From: JAIOSF01 sp963677755
GTDB taxonomy: Bacteria > Campylobacterota > Campylobacteria > Campylobacterales > Arcobacteraceae
Reading direction: 5' to 3'
Length of the DNA: 64,000 nucleotides
Assembly: GCA_963677755.1 (NCBI GenBank)
Contig: OY782506.1
Span: 124,001-188,000, forward strand
Under the pieces are notes generated by a model that was not told the origin of the DNA, did not search any database, and saw only the letters and a list, made by a program, of their open reading frames with translations. How positions within the stretch are numbered: the first letter of the stretch is position 1; every line of letters begins with the position of its first letter. The position numbers were made by a program, and so were the translations under genes. Positions 34,754 through 45,200 of this stretch are shown here, piece by piece.

Positions 34754-36952
34754 CTATCTACTAGCTCCATAAAGTCCTATATCTTTTACTACATTAAAAT
34801 CATTGTCATCTTTAACATTTTCTGCAAATACTTTAATAGTAAGTAGTGTTGAAAGCTCTTGCATCGCTTCTACGAATCCTTTTTTGCCTGAATCTTTACA
34901 AATTCCATCTGTATAATCTCTAGCAAGTCTTATATAATCAAGATTAAAATCTTTAATATGATCAAGTGGAATAAATTTAGTTTCAAATCTTTTAATGATA
35001 ATTTTAGCTCCTGCACTATGTATAGCTTCAATAAAATATTTGAATTTTTCCATATCTTTTGCCGCACCATAAGCAGTAACACTAAAAACGAGTTGTGAAG
35101 CTATCTCTTTATTTTCTAAAATACAATCTTTTAACCAATTTTTGAATTTTATATCAAATACAGAATCTAAAGATAAATTAATAGAGATACTATGTGTGAT
35201 ATTTGATGTTTTAATATGTTTAATAACTTTTTGTACGACAGCTTCATCAAAATCTAATATTTTGTCATACTTTTCTGCAATTGATACAAAAGTACCAATT
35301 GGTATTGGTTCATTATTTTTATCTTTTGCTTGGGTAAAAGCTTCTTCCATCACAATAAGATTTTGATCTTTCATATCCAAACAATAAGCTTGACCAATGT
35401 ATCCAATATCAAATTTCTGATTATCTATAATATCAAAAACTAAATCTCTCCATTCATTCATATCTCTTGCTAAGTCATTATCATCTCTTATAAAAGCTTC
35501 ATTTGCTCCAATAAGTTTTGCTTTTTCATAAGCCTCATTTGCACTAGCAACTATACCTGGAGTTGTGCCAATTTGATTAAAAGGAGTTCCCCCTATATGT
35601 GCAATATCTGTTACATGAAAATCTGACGAAAATTGTTCTAATTGAAGTTTGAATTTATCAATAATATTCACTAAGTCTTTCTCTTCTATATCTTTCGCTA
35701 TCATAGCAAACTCTGAACCAAAAAATCTATAAGCAGTAATTTTAGTAGAAAGATTTTTGAGAATATTCGCAAATGAAATAAGGTATTTATCTACTTCTTG
35801 ATTTGTATGATTTTTAGCATAAGAACCTAAATCATCAATTTTAACAACAAAAACATATCCTACACTTTTTGCAATAAACATTTTTTTCATATCAGTTTCA
35901 AATGTTTGTCTTAAACTTAATCCTGTTAAATCATCTTGTGAAAGTTTATTTGTCATTTTTTCTAGATTTGCATTTAGTTTTTTAATAACGCCTTCAATTT
36001 TAGTTGACATATCATTCATAGCAAGAGATACATTTTTAAGTTCAGTTGTCCATGGCAAATGCTTAATAATAGCAAATTTACCTTGTGAGATAGACTGAGC
36101 TAAACTTTCTATATTTTTTAATGGTTTTAAAATAAATCTTAAAAATATTACAAGAAGTATAATGGAAAATGTAAATGCAACAATTGCATAAAGAATAGCA
36201 CCTTTTGCTTGTTCGTAAAGTTTTGCATAAGCATCACCAGCATTTGCACTTACATAGATAATAGCACTAGGATTCCAGCCATTACTAATTTCACTTTTCA
36301 TTTCAGACATTTTCAACGGAATAAGATTTATAAACCATTGAGGTACATAATCAAATTTTTCAGCCCTTAAAATTTTGATAATATTTTTTGATATATTTAA
36401 TGTTGCTGTAGTATTAATAGTTTTCCCATCTTTAGTAGCTTGAAATTTTATATATATATTATCTCCATCAATAAAGTCTTTGCTAGGCTTAAAAGTATAA
36501 GTTGTTTTCTCAGTTGGAATTTGTTCTACATCTTCATTTTCTAAAAGAGCAAGTTGATTTGTGAGTTCTTGGTCAGAACTACTTTTTTCTATAAAACCAC
36601 TTTTTGGATCAACTTCAACTTGAGATATTTCCCAATCTACACCTTCCATATCTGGACTATTATTTATTAAATCTTCTTCACTAAAAGAGTGACTTATATC
36701 TTCTAGCCGTATCTCTTTATAAAAACCTCTGTTTGCAATAGCACTTATAATTGACTTGATTTCAGGATCTTTTTTGTTTGAAATAAATGGTTTTAAACTC
36801 ATACCTAAACTTGTAGCAGTATCTTGAGCTTTTGTTGTGGACTCTATCTCTAAATATTCTTTTGTATTTTTTACACTTATTATAAAATTTCCAGCAAATA
36901 TCATAAAGAATATAAAAGATATTATTATATATAGTTGTTTAGATAATGACAT
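34754..36952 (-). CDS. lapD: LapD-type c-di-GMP receptor with degenerate GGDEF and EAL domains
   Basis: A 732-residue inner-membrane protein. A membrane helix (about 7-27) and another near 252-272 bracket a periplasmic LapD/MoxY-type domain, containing the conserved PQWFINLIPL segment that contacts LapG in known LapD proteins. A HAMP segment follows (FILKPLKNIESLAQSIS). The GGDEF domain has RFFGSEFAMI in place of RxGGDEF, and the EAL domain has MEEAFTQ in place of ExLxR, so both enzyme activities should be lost. c-di-GMP binding to the EAL domain would let the periplasmic part sequester LapG. lapG lies just upstream (33 bp). AGGAG precedes the ATG. Confidence 0.93.
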   Translation of the reverse strand: MSLSKQLYIIISFIFFMIFAGNFIISVKNTKEYLEIESTTKAQDTATSLGMSLKPFISNKKDPEIKSIISAIANRGFYKEIRLEDISHSFSEEDLINNSPDMEGVDWEISQVEVDPKSGFIEKSSSDQELTNQLALLENEDVEQIPTEKTTYTFKPSKDFIDGDNIYIKFQATKDGKTINTTATLNISKNIIKILRAEKFDYVPQWFINLIPLKMSEMKSEISNGWNPSAIIYVSANAGDAYAKLYEQAKGAILYAIVAFTFSIILLVIFLRFILKPLKNIESLAQSISQGKFAIIKHLPWTTELKNVSLAMNDMSTKIEGVIKKLNANLEKMTNKLSQDDLTGLSLRQTFETDMKKMFIAKSVGYVFVVKIDDLGSYAKNHTNQEVDKYLISFANILKNLSTKITAYRFFGSEFAMIAKDIEEKDLVNIIDKFKLQLEQFSSDFHVTDIAHIGGTPFNQIGTTPGIVASANEAYEKAKLIGANEAFIRDDNDLARDMNEWRDLVFDIIDNQKFDIGYIGQAYCLDMKDQNLIVMEEAFTQAKDKNNEPIPIGTFVSIAEKYDKILDFDEAVVQKVIKHIKTSNITHSISINLSLDSVFDIKFKNWLKDCILENKEIASQLVFSVTAYGAAKDMEKFKYFIEAIHSAGAKIIIKRFETKFIPLDHIKDFNLDYIRLARDYTDGICKDSGKKGFVEAMQELSTLLTIKVFAENVKDDNDFNVVKDIGLYGASR

Positions 36953-36985
36953 GAGGTTCTCCTAGTATTTGTTTTATTCTTCTCA

Positions 36986-37633
36986 TTATATTCTCTCCAT
37001 CATAGATTTCCAATTTTTTAGATTGTTACTTCCTACACTAACTTCAGTCTTTCCTTTGTTTTGTGCTTTCCATAATCCAACAGCATTGAAACTATAAATA
37101 GGTTTTAAATCAGTTCTAGAAGTTGCTAGTTTTAGTTTTTTGTTGATATTATCTAAAACAATAGGTGCTTTTCCTACTTTATGATAGTAGTTTAGTACCA
37201 TATGTGCTTCTTCAAATTTGGTATGACTTCTTTTTAGTTTGACATAAGTAATTTTTAGCTTTGAATCCGCAATACCTAATTGTCTCAATGCAAAATATTT
37301 AGCGATAGCATAGTCTTCACAATCACCTGCACCAGTTCCTAAAAATTCAAAAGGAGAAGCCCAATAGTCATTTTTTTTCCAATGAAGACTGTCTCTTTTA
37401 TAGGTTATTTTATTAAAAAAGTCATTTACTATTTTGAGTTTTTCCAAAGTATTTTTGTTTTTTGCACTTTGAAGCATTTTATCCCATAACAAGACTCTTT
37501 TTTTTGCTTTTTCTCCATATTTTTTTTCTATTTTTATAAGTTGTTCCAAAGAAATATTTACAGGCATACTTGCATAAAGTATTGTAAAAAGTATGGTAAC
37601 AACAATAGTAGAATAGATAAAAACTTTAGCCAT
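36986..37633 (-). CDS. lapG: LapG-type periplasmic cysteine protease (transglutaminase-like, BTLCP)
   Basis: A 215-residue protein with an N-terminal hydrophobic signal (residues 6-22). The catalytic triad is visible: Cys105 in GAGDCEDYAIAKY, His144 in EEAHMVL and Asp161 in PIVLDNI. The DCEDY segment also contains the acidic residues that bind calcium in known LapG. It cleaves the N-terminal retention module of LapA-type adhesins at a di-alanine site, releasing them from the cell surface. It is transcribed ahead of lapD, which should inhibit it when c-di-GMP is high. The ribosome-binding site is AGGAAT. Confidence 0.94.
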   Translation of the reverse strand: MAKVFIYSTIVVTILFTILYASMPVNISLEQLIKIEKKYGEKAKKRVLLWDKMLQSAKNKNTLEKLKIVNDFFNKITYKRDSLHWKKNDYWASPFEFLGTGAGDCEDYAIAKYFALRQLGIADSKLKITYVKLKRSHTKFEEAHMVLNYYHKVGKAPIVLDNINKKLKLATSRTDLKPIYSFNAVGLWKAQNKGKTEVSVGSNNLKNWKSMMERI

Positions 37634-37732
37634 AAATAATTCCTATAAATATATTCTATTGTAACTAAATGTTTTTAAAACTAAGATAATGTTTTTTGTG
37701 ACTTTAACAACCTTTTTGAAACTATTTTATAG

Positions 37733-37738
37733 TACAAT
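37733..37738 (+). promoter_or_regulatory. Probable -10 box of a leaderless transcript
   Basis: TACAAT followed by CATTTT and the ATG at 37745 (6-nt gap), with no ribosome-binding site. Confidence 0.5.
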
Positions 37739-37744
37739 CATTTT

Positions 37745-38449
37745 ATGAATAATGTAAAATCAAGTTTAAAATTATTACAAACTAAGTCTATACTTTATAT
37801 AGAAGATGAAGATAATATACGAAAAGATTTAACTCAAACTTTGCAGTTGTTATCTAAAGAGGTCTTCGCTTTTTCTAGTCCACAAGAGGCTTTAAATCAT
37901 TTTTTAAAAAATAAGCCAGATATTATATTAAGTGATATTAGTCTAGGTGAGATGAGTGGTTTAGAATTTACTAAAAAAATAAGACAAATGGATAAAAAAA
38001 TACCAATTATTTTACTTTCTGCCCATACAGATACAAAGTTTTTACTAGAAGCAGCAAAGTTAAAACTTGTAGAATATCTTACAAAACCTATCACTTATAA
38101 AGAGTTAGAAAATTCATTATTATTAGCATTGGAAGAGATACAGTCAAATGAAAAACGATTTATATATTTAAGTCAAACTATTAAATATGATACATTACAT
38201 AAAGTTCTGTATGAAGAAGAAAATGTAAAAAAGCTTTCCACAAGTGAAACTAATATGATTGATTTTTTAATCAAAAACAGACACAGAACGCTACCAACCT
38301 TAGAGATTAAAAATTTTATTTGGGAAGATTCTTATAGTGCAACAGATACAGCTTTAAAATCACTTTTACATAAATTAAGAGTAAAAATTGGTAAAGATGT
38401 TATTAAAAATGTTTCAGGAATAGGGTACTATATAAATACAGTCGAATAA
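37745..38449 (+). CDS. OmpR-type response regulator (copy 2, beside lapG)
   Basis: A 234-residue protein. Receiver domain about 12-130, with acidic residues EDED at 20-23, probable phosphorylated Asp64 (IILSDISLGEMSG), LLSAHTD and Lys114 (YLTKPI). A winged helix follows (about 150-234; LSTSETNMIDFLIKNRHRT, then LKSLLHKLRVKIGKDV). It resembles the regulator at 34064 throughout. It is divergent from lapG and ends two bases before the stop of the convergent histidine kinase 38452-39246, its most likely partner. Tight clustering around lapG, lapD and the adhesin suggests that the pair controls adhesion. Confidence 0.9.
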   Translation: MNNVKSSLKLLQTKSILYIEDEDNIRKDLTQTLQLLSKEVFAFSSPQEALNHFLKNKPDIILSDISLGEMSGLEFTKKIRQMDKKIPIILLSAHTDTKFLLEAAKLKLVEYLTKPITYKELENSLLLALEEIQSNEKRFIYLSQTIKYDTLHKVLYEEENVKKLSTSETNMIDFLIKNRHRTLPTLEIKNFIWEDSYSATDTALKSLLHKLRVKIGKDVIKNVSGIGYYINTVE

Positions 38450-38451
38450 AA

Positions 38452-39246
38452 TCATATCACAGGTAAAGTGATAAAAAACTTAGCACCATTGTGTTCATTT
38501 GAAGCAGTTAATGTTCCATTCATATTGTTTTCAACAATAAGTTTTGACATAAAAAGTCCAATACCTGTACCATCTTTCTTTTCAAAAGTCATAAAAGGTT
38601 TGAAAATATCATCAATATATTTTTCACTAATACCACCACCATTATCAAGTATCTCTGTTATACAAAGCCCCTCTTTTTCATATACTTTTACCTCAATAAT
38701 TCCATTTTTAATACCTCTTTGTATTAAGACATCTTTTGCATTTGAGATGATATTTATAAGTACTTGTGAATATTCATTTTGGTAGCCATATATAGTTGGA
38801 TTATTTTTAAGTATAATATTGATTTTAATATTTTTATTATCTAAAGTACTACTTAAAATATTTACAGTTCTTTTTATCTGTTCTGATATTTTAAACTGTG
38901 TTTTTTCTTTATCTTTTGCAAAAAAATTTCTAAAGTCATCAATAGTATTAGACATATATTTTAAAATATGATTTGATCTATCAATAACTTCTAAAATTTC
39001 ATCATTTGAGATATTTTCTTTTATCCTAATTTTAGCTTCGGTATTTATAAGTATAGAAGAGAGCTCCATTAAAGGTTGTCTCCATTGGTGAGCAATATTT
39101 CCTATCATCTCACCCAATGCTGCCATTTTTGACTGTTGTGTTAAGATTTTATGGTGTTGTTCACACTCTTGTTTTTTACTATTTTTAAGTGTTTGTAGTT
39201 CAGTTTTTAAAGAGTTAATCTCTTCTATGTATTGTTTTTCTGTCAT
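38452..39246 (-). CDS. Soluble histidine kinase beside the Lap adhesin gene
   Basis: A 264-residue protein from the ATG at 39246. The frame extends six codons upstream, but these overlap a TACAAT box that ends 6 nt before the ATG. Residues about 1-30 form a coiled coil. The kinase core has LGEMIGNIAHQWRQPLMELS, N-box NIISNAKDVL, DNGGGIS and GTGIGLFM. It has no sensory domain or membrane segment, so it must receive its signal through a partner protein. It lies downstream of the adhesin gene on the same strand and converges on the response regulator at 37745. The H-box region matches the kinases at 6-21 kb. Confidence 0.87.
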   Translation of the reverse strand: MTEKQYIEEINSLKTELQTLKNSKKQECEQHHKILTQQSKMAALGEMIGNIAHQWRQPLMELSSILINTEAKIRIKENISNDEILEVIDRSNHILKYMSNTIDDFRNFFAKDKEKTQFKISEQIKRTVNILSSTLDNKNIKINIILKNNPTIYGYQNEYSQVLINIISNAKDVLIQRGIKNGIIEVKVYEKEGLCITEILDNGGGISEKYIDDIFKPFMTFEKKDGTGIGLFMSKLIVENNMNGTLTASNEHNGAKFFITLPVI

Positions 39247-39252
39247 GTTAGT

Positions 39253-39258
39253 ATTGTA
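39253..39258 (-). promoter_or_regulatory. Probable -10 box of a leaderless kinase transcript
   Basis: On the minus strand TACAAT is followed by ACTAAC and the ATG at 39246 (6-nt gap). No ribosome-binding site is present. Confidence 0.5.
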
Positions 39259-39262
39259 TAAC

Positions 39263-39283
39263 AAGAGAGTAAAAAACTCTCTT
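39263..39283. terminator. Hairpin between the adhesin stop and the kinase gene
   Basis: An 8-bp stem (AAGAGAGT with its complement ACTCTCTT) and a 5-nt loop. The T-rich tail ATTTTTTAATTT is on the plus-strand side. Read on the minus strand, where the adhesin ends, the stem is followed by GTTATAC rather than a T tract, so termination of the adhesin mRNA is uncertain; it may instead stabilise the 3' end or stop antisense transcription. Confidence 0.5.
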
Positions 39284-39288
39284 ATTTT

Positions 39289-42200
39289 TTAATTTAACCC
39301 AGTAGTGTCTAAATCATTATCAATAAATACAGATATAGTTGTATTATTTGTATTTGTATATTCAGTGAAATCTTCACCATCAATGTTAGTTGTTGTTTCA
39401 GATCGTTGCCAACCATCATTTTCATCTAAATTAATAATATCACCATTATCACCTCTAATAATCAATTCATTGTCTTCATCAGTTATATTTACAATATCTT
39501 CTACATCAATATCTATAGTTTGATTTTCACCATCAGTAAAATCAATCACATCTATATTTTCAGCATTTCGGCTGATAGCAGATAGGTCTATTGACTCATC
39601 ATCACTACTGTCTATTAATAATGTATTGATATTATCAACATCTGTAGTAAGTGATACAGAAGAATCATCATTATCTTCAGTTGCAGTTGCTGTTATAGTT
39701 AAATCAACATTTTCAGCACTTGTTGTCATTTTGATATTATCATAATCAATTGATGTAGCATCTGGATCAACAGTTAGTTCCCAAACACCATTACCTTGAG
39801 AAACTAAACTATCTAAATTAAAACTAGCATCATCTGGAACATTATTTAATTGTATAGTTAAGGATTCACTTCCATCTGTATCTGCTAAGGTTGCACTTAT
39901 ATTGACAGTATATTCTACAGTAGATGTAGCATATTGAATCTCTTCAATATTATTTACTGTTAATGTTTCGTCTGTATCTTTATCAATTATTTGAGCTGCT
40001 ATCACACCATTGTTATTTGTGTAGTTATTTATGGTATAACTTGACTCAGATTTACCTAGTACAAGTGTGTCTTTCCCATTTCCTCCATCTACAGATGTAT
40101 TACCACCAATTTTTCCATTTATTTGAATGATGTCATTACCATTACCACCTTTTATATTGGTCCCACCAGCAGTATCACCAATAATAACATGATCTTTACC
40201 ATTCCCAACATCTATATTTTGATTAGAAGATAAATTCCCTAAATTATGTTCTGTATATCCATTTAAGTTTCCAAGATTTACAGTACTTCCGCTTGAATCT
40301 CCTTTTGTTACCTCAATACTTGCTGTAGGAGCATCTGCTACTGCTGTAACTCCTACAGTTGTAGTTTGTGTATTACTCCATAGTTCACCATCGCTTACTT
40401 TAAATGTAAAATTACTATCATTATCTGTATTATGAGATGGAGTAAATACAAGTTTTCCGGCTGTAATATCTGATATATTGATTTCTGTACCTGAAGATAC
40501 TTCTTGACCATCTAGTTTTAATACACCATTTTCTGGAAGTGACTCTATACTAACTTGTTGAGCTGCAGTTTCATCTGAATATGTTCCAAAATCACTCATA
40601 GCAAGAATATATGAAGTATCTTCATTAGTTGTTATACTATCATCAGTTGTTGTAGGTGCTACATTTGCAGATGCTTCAGGTACTGGTGTATCTGTTGCTA
40701 CATTTATAACTACTTTTACCTCTTCACTAGAATTATCTGATTCATCAATAACTTTATACTTAAACTCAACATCTGGAACTTCATGATAAGTAATACCACC
40801 TATGAAGTAGTCACTTGAATCTGTTACATTACCATTTTGATTTACATACTCTTGAGCTGAGAAGATTAATTGATCAAATACAAGGTTGTCTATTACAATT
40901 GTTCCTGAGTATGTATCAGCAGGATTTCCTGTTCCATGAGCTTCATCTCGTAAATAATAATCAATTCCAGATACTCCATCATTACTTGTAAATGTAAATT
41001 CACCTAAAGATTTACCATCTAAGAATGCTTCAAATGTACCTACTTCTCCACCTGATTCACCTTTGATTAAGTGAGTGATAGCAACTTGAGCATCTGTAAC
41101 TGGATTTTCAAAATCAAAGATAATAGATTCTGATTTTTGTTCATCTGCATCGTAACCTAGTTGAGTTGAAGGACCACCTGTATTTCCTGTTACTCCAATA
41201 CCATCACTTGAACTATATGAGATAGTAGCTTCTTGATTGTTTCCATCTCTTGCGATAACTGCTACATCATCATTTTCCCAGCTAGCTTGAATACCATTAC
41301 CATAAATACCACCGATAGATTTCTCATCTCCTTCAGGTACTTGGTCATGTGTAGCAGACCAATATACATTGTCAGCAGTATTTAAAAGTGTTGAATCCTC
41401 ATCTAAGTTAGAAGTATCAAGTTTTGTATATGTTCCATTTACTTCAATATACAAATCGCCATAAGCAGGCAATGAAGTGATATCAAATACAAGATTACTT
41501 TCTGCAGTTTCTATATCCTCTCCACCTAAATCAGCAGGATCAGTAGAATCATTTTCAGCATCAGTACCATCAAGTCCATCACCTATGTCAAGTTTTTTAA
41601 AGAATGCAATTTGATCTTTAAGTTCTGTAGTTTCATCAATCCCTATTGCCGTTGCAAAATCAGAAAGAACAGCATCATCTGTATCAAGATTTGAAGTAGT
41701 AAGAACCGCATCTGCAACAGGAGGATTTGTATCATCATCAAGTATTGTTACAGTTCCTATGTCATTCTCTCCTGTACTTAGTGTCGCACTTAGACTAAAT
41801 AACTCATCATTTTCATTTATAGTATTTTCAACAGTATCCATTTTTACTGCAAATTTACTTGCACCCTCAGGTATTGAGATTGGGTTATTTGAATCGTATG
41901 TTGTCCAATTTGTCCCATCAAAACTATAAGAGAATGTAGCTTCATAATCTTCAGTGACTAGTGCAGTTCCGTCAGTAAGTGTTAATGATACAGTGCTACC
42001 AGCCTCAGCTCCACTTACTTTAACAGCAAGTATTGCAGCTTCCCCTTCTTCTACGATAATATTATGAGATTGGATATCTGCATCACAAAGAGTCCCTACA
42101 AAAATTGTTGGTTCACCTTGTGGTTTGACATTTAAGAACACAGTTGCAGTATCTTCTGCTCCTAGCTCATCTTTGATAGTGTATGTAAATGTTGCAGGTC

Positions 42201-45200
42201 CATTATAGTCTTCCTCTGGAGTAAATGTGATATTCCCATTAGCATCCATAGTTACAGAACCATTTGTAGCATCTTGTACACTAGTTACTTCAAAAGTATG
42301 TCCCTCTGGGTCATTATCATTTTCCATAATTCTATCAGCTGTGATTATAATAGAGTTATCTTCTAGCATATCAAATTCATTTTGATGATATTCTGTTCCA
42401 TCTGCATTAAATCTATGAGCTGAGATTCCATTATCATCTTGCCAAGAGATTACATATCCCCCATCTTCAAGAGTTGTAACAGCTGCTAGTGTTTGACCAT
42501 TTGAACCATCACTTATTTGTGTAGCATTTGATAAATTTGTACCATCAAAAGTTTTTGTGTAGATTGCTCCAGCTTCTTCGTATGCTATTACAAATCCTGT
42601 TGCAATTGCAGTAATAACTGGATTTGACCCAGTTGATACAGTCATTTCATTACCAACTGTTCCATTTGAATCAATAGCTCTAATCATAATATTTGAATCA
42701 CTTTGGTAAGTGATAACAGCTGTTCCATTTGATGAAGCAGTTACTTCTGGATTTGTTTGGTTTGCATTTCCATCTGCTACTACAATATCATTATTTGAAA
42801 CTACTTCTAGTCCATTATTAGTTAACTGTAATGTTTGTGCATGAATATCAAAGTCACCATCAGTTCCATTTTGAGATTGCCATGTCATAATTGCTGTATC
42901 GTTATCTAACATAACAATATCAGAGTCCATTTGGTCATCTGTTACATTTTGATTTACAATTACTCTTTCACCAACTTCATTTCCAAGTGCATCAAATCTT
43001 TGTGCAATTACACCAAAACCACTACTATCATGAGAATCACTATAAATTGGATTATCAGTTCCATCTTGTGGATTATTGTTACTAGTTCCATCTTTGTCAG
43101 TATTGTCAAGTCTAGCATCAGCTGACCATGTTACAATAAATCCACCATCTGGAAGAGCAACAATTGGGTCATATTCTGCACGAGAAACTGTGAATTCTTC
43201 ACATATTGGGTTTCCATTTACATCATATATTTGACCTTGAATATATCTACTACCATTGTCCCAACTATCTTGAGTAATGTATTGGTCATCTGATGTCCAA
43301 GTAACAAGATAGTTGTCATTTTCAAGTCCAACAACATTAACATCATGTTGGCTTCTTCCACCATCAGCATTTACATTTGTTACAAATGTATTTACTCTAG
43401 TTGCATCACCTACAACTTCACCATCAGCATCATATCTTTGGATAAATACATCATGATTGATTAATCCATTTTTCCAAATAGTTTCACCTGAGTCTAAAAC
43501 ATCACCATCATTATTAAGGTCATTTACCTCGGCACTTTTATAAGTATTACCACTTACTTCAGTCCAAGCTACAACATATCCACCATCTTTAAGTGAAGCC
43601 ACATCTGGCTCTGATTGATCTTTTCCATCTTCAAAAGCTGCAACAGTAAATTCACCTTGTGCATTAACTGCTTTTCCATAGTCATTAATGGCATCTACAG
43701 AATTTGTATAGCTACCTGTATTTAAACTACATCCACCTATATCTACAGATACCTCCATAGTATTACTTGTTTTATCACCATCATTTACAGTAAATTCAAA
43801 TGTTCTAGGGTCCCTATTATCACTAGTAGTCTCAAATGTTAATGATTCTAATGCTGTTTCATAATCTTCTACAGTTGCAGTACCAGAAAGTGCTACAACT
43901 CCATTAGTAATAGTAGCTGTTATACCAGTTGGTAAACTAGAATAACCAATTACATCACCATCTTGATAGTTAGTAAGAGTTACTGTTGCACTTTCTAAGT
44001 TTGTATCATCGACATCACTTAAACTTACATCTGAAAGTATGGTATTCGCTGTACTACTATCTGTTCCAACTAATTTAATATTGTCTAAATAAGCCCCAAA
44101 TGTATCTGCATTTCCTGTTGATTGGAAATTTAACTCAGCACTTTGAGATGATATACCAGTAAAAGTGGCTGTTACATTAGACCACCCATTTGAATCATCT
44201 TCTATATTTACACTCACTCCATCAGGAGCATTATATGTAATATTTCCGCTTGAATCAACATCTATAATTACTTCTTTTCCATCTAGTGAAAATTTCATAT
44301 CACTACTATCTTCATGACCTTGTCTAGCCATAAAGTTAAATGATAATGTAAATGAATCATTTTCAGTACCTAAATCAACGGTTGTAGTAATTGAACTATT
44401 TGTACCAGATGTATGAGCATCTAATTCTACATAGTTATCTGAATTATTTGCGGTATCTACTCCATCAACACCATTATTTTCACGCATTTCAATTCCAGCA
44501 TCATTCATGTTCCATGAAATACCACTATTACTTACAAGTATTTTATCCTCATTTGTCCCATGATCTACATACCAACTTCCACCATCATTAGTATCTCCTG
44601 CACCAATATCTTTACTTACACCTTCAAAATCTTCAGTTAATAAAATAGTTTCTGTAGATGTTCCTAAAGTTGCACAAGTGTTAATAGTAATAACAACATC
44701 ATCATAATCTCTATCTCCAAGATTTAAATCTTCAAATGCCAATACCAATCCACTACCATCTGATGCTTGTCCTGCTACAACATGGTCTTTTCCATCAGTA
44801 TTTAAATTATTATCACTAAAATATGCTGTTTTTGACACACCATCAACAAGAATTTTTCCAGTAGAATCAAAAGAGATAGCAGAATTTAAAGTGACATTTT
44901 TATCTCCTCCATCTGGAATTATAAAGAATCCTACATTTCCCTCTAAATTATTTAATGTACCAATCAATTCTGACTGACTTCCAACCATAGCTGAGTCTTC
45001 AACATATATAATATGAGCTTCAGTAGGTAGTCCATTTTCATCCGCTGTATAATAACCAAGAGCATTATGAAAACCTGCTTGTCCACCGTTGTACTCTACA
45101 GACATACTTGACCCACCAACACCCATATTGATATTAAGATCACCATTTTCAGCTGAAAATATTAGACCTCTATCTGCATTTGTTAAAGCATCAGCATCAA

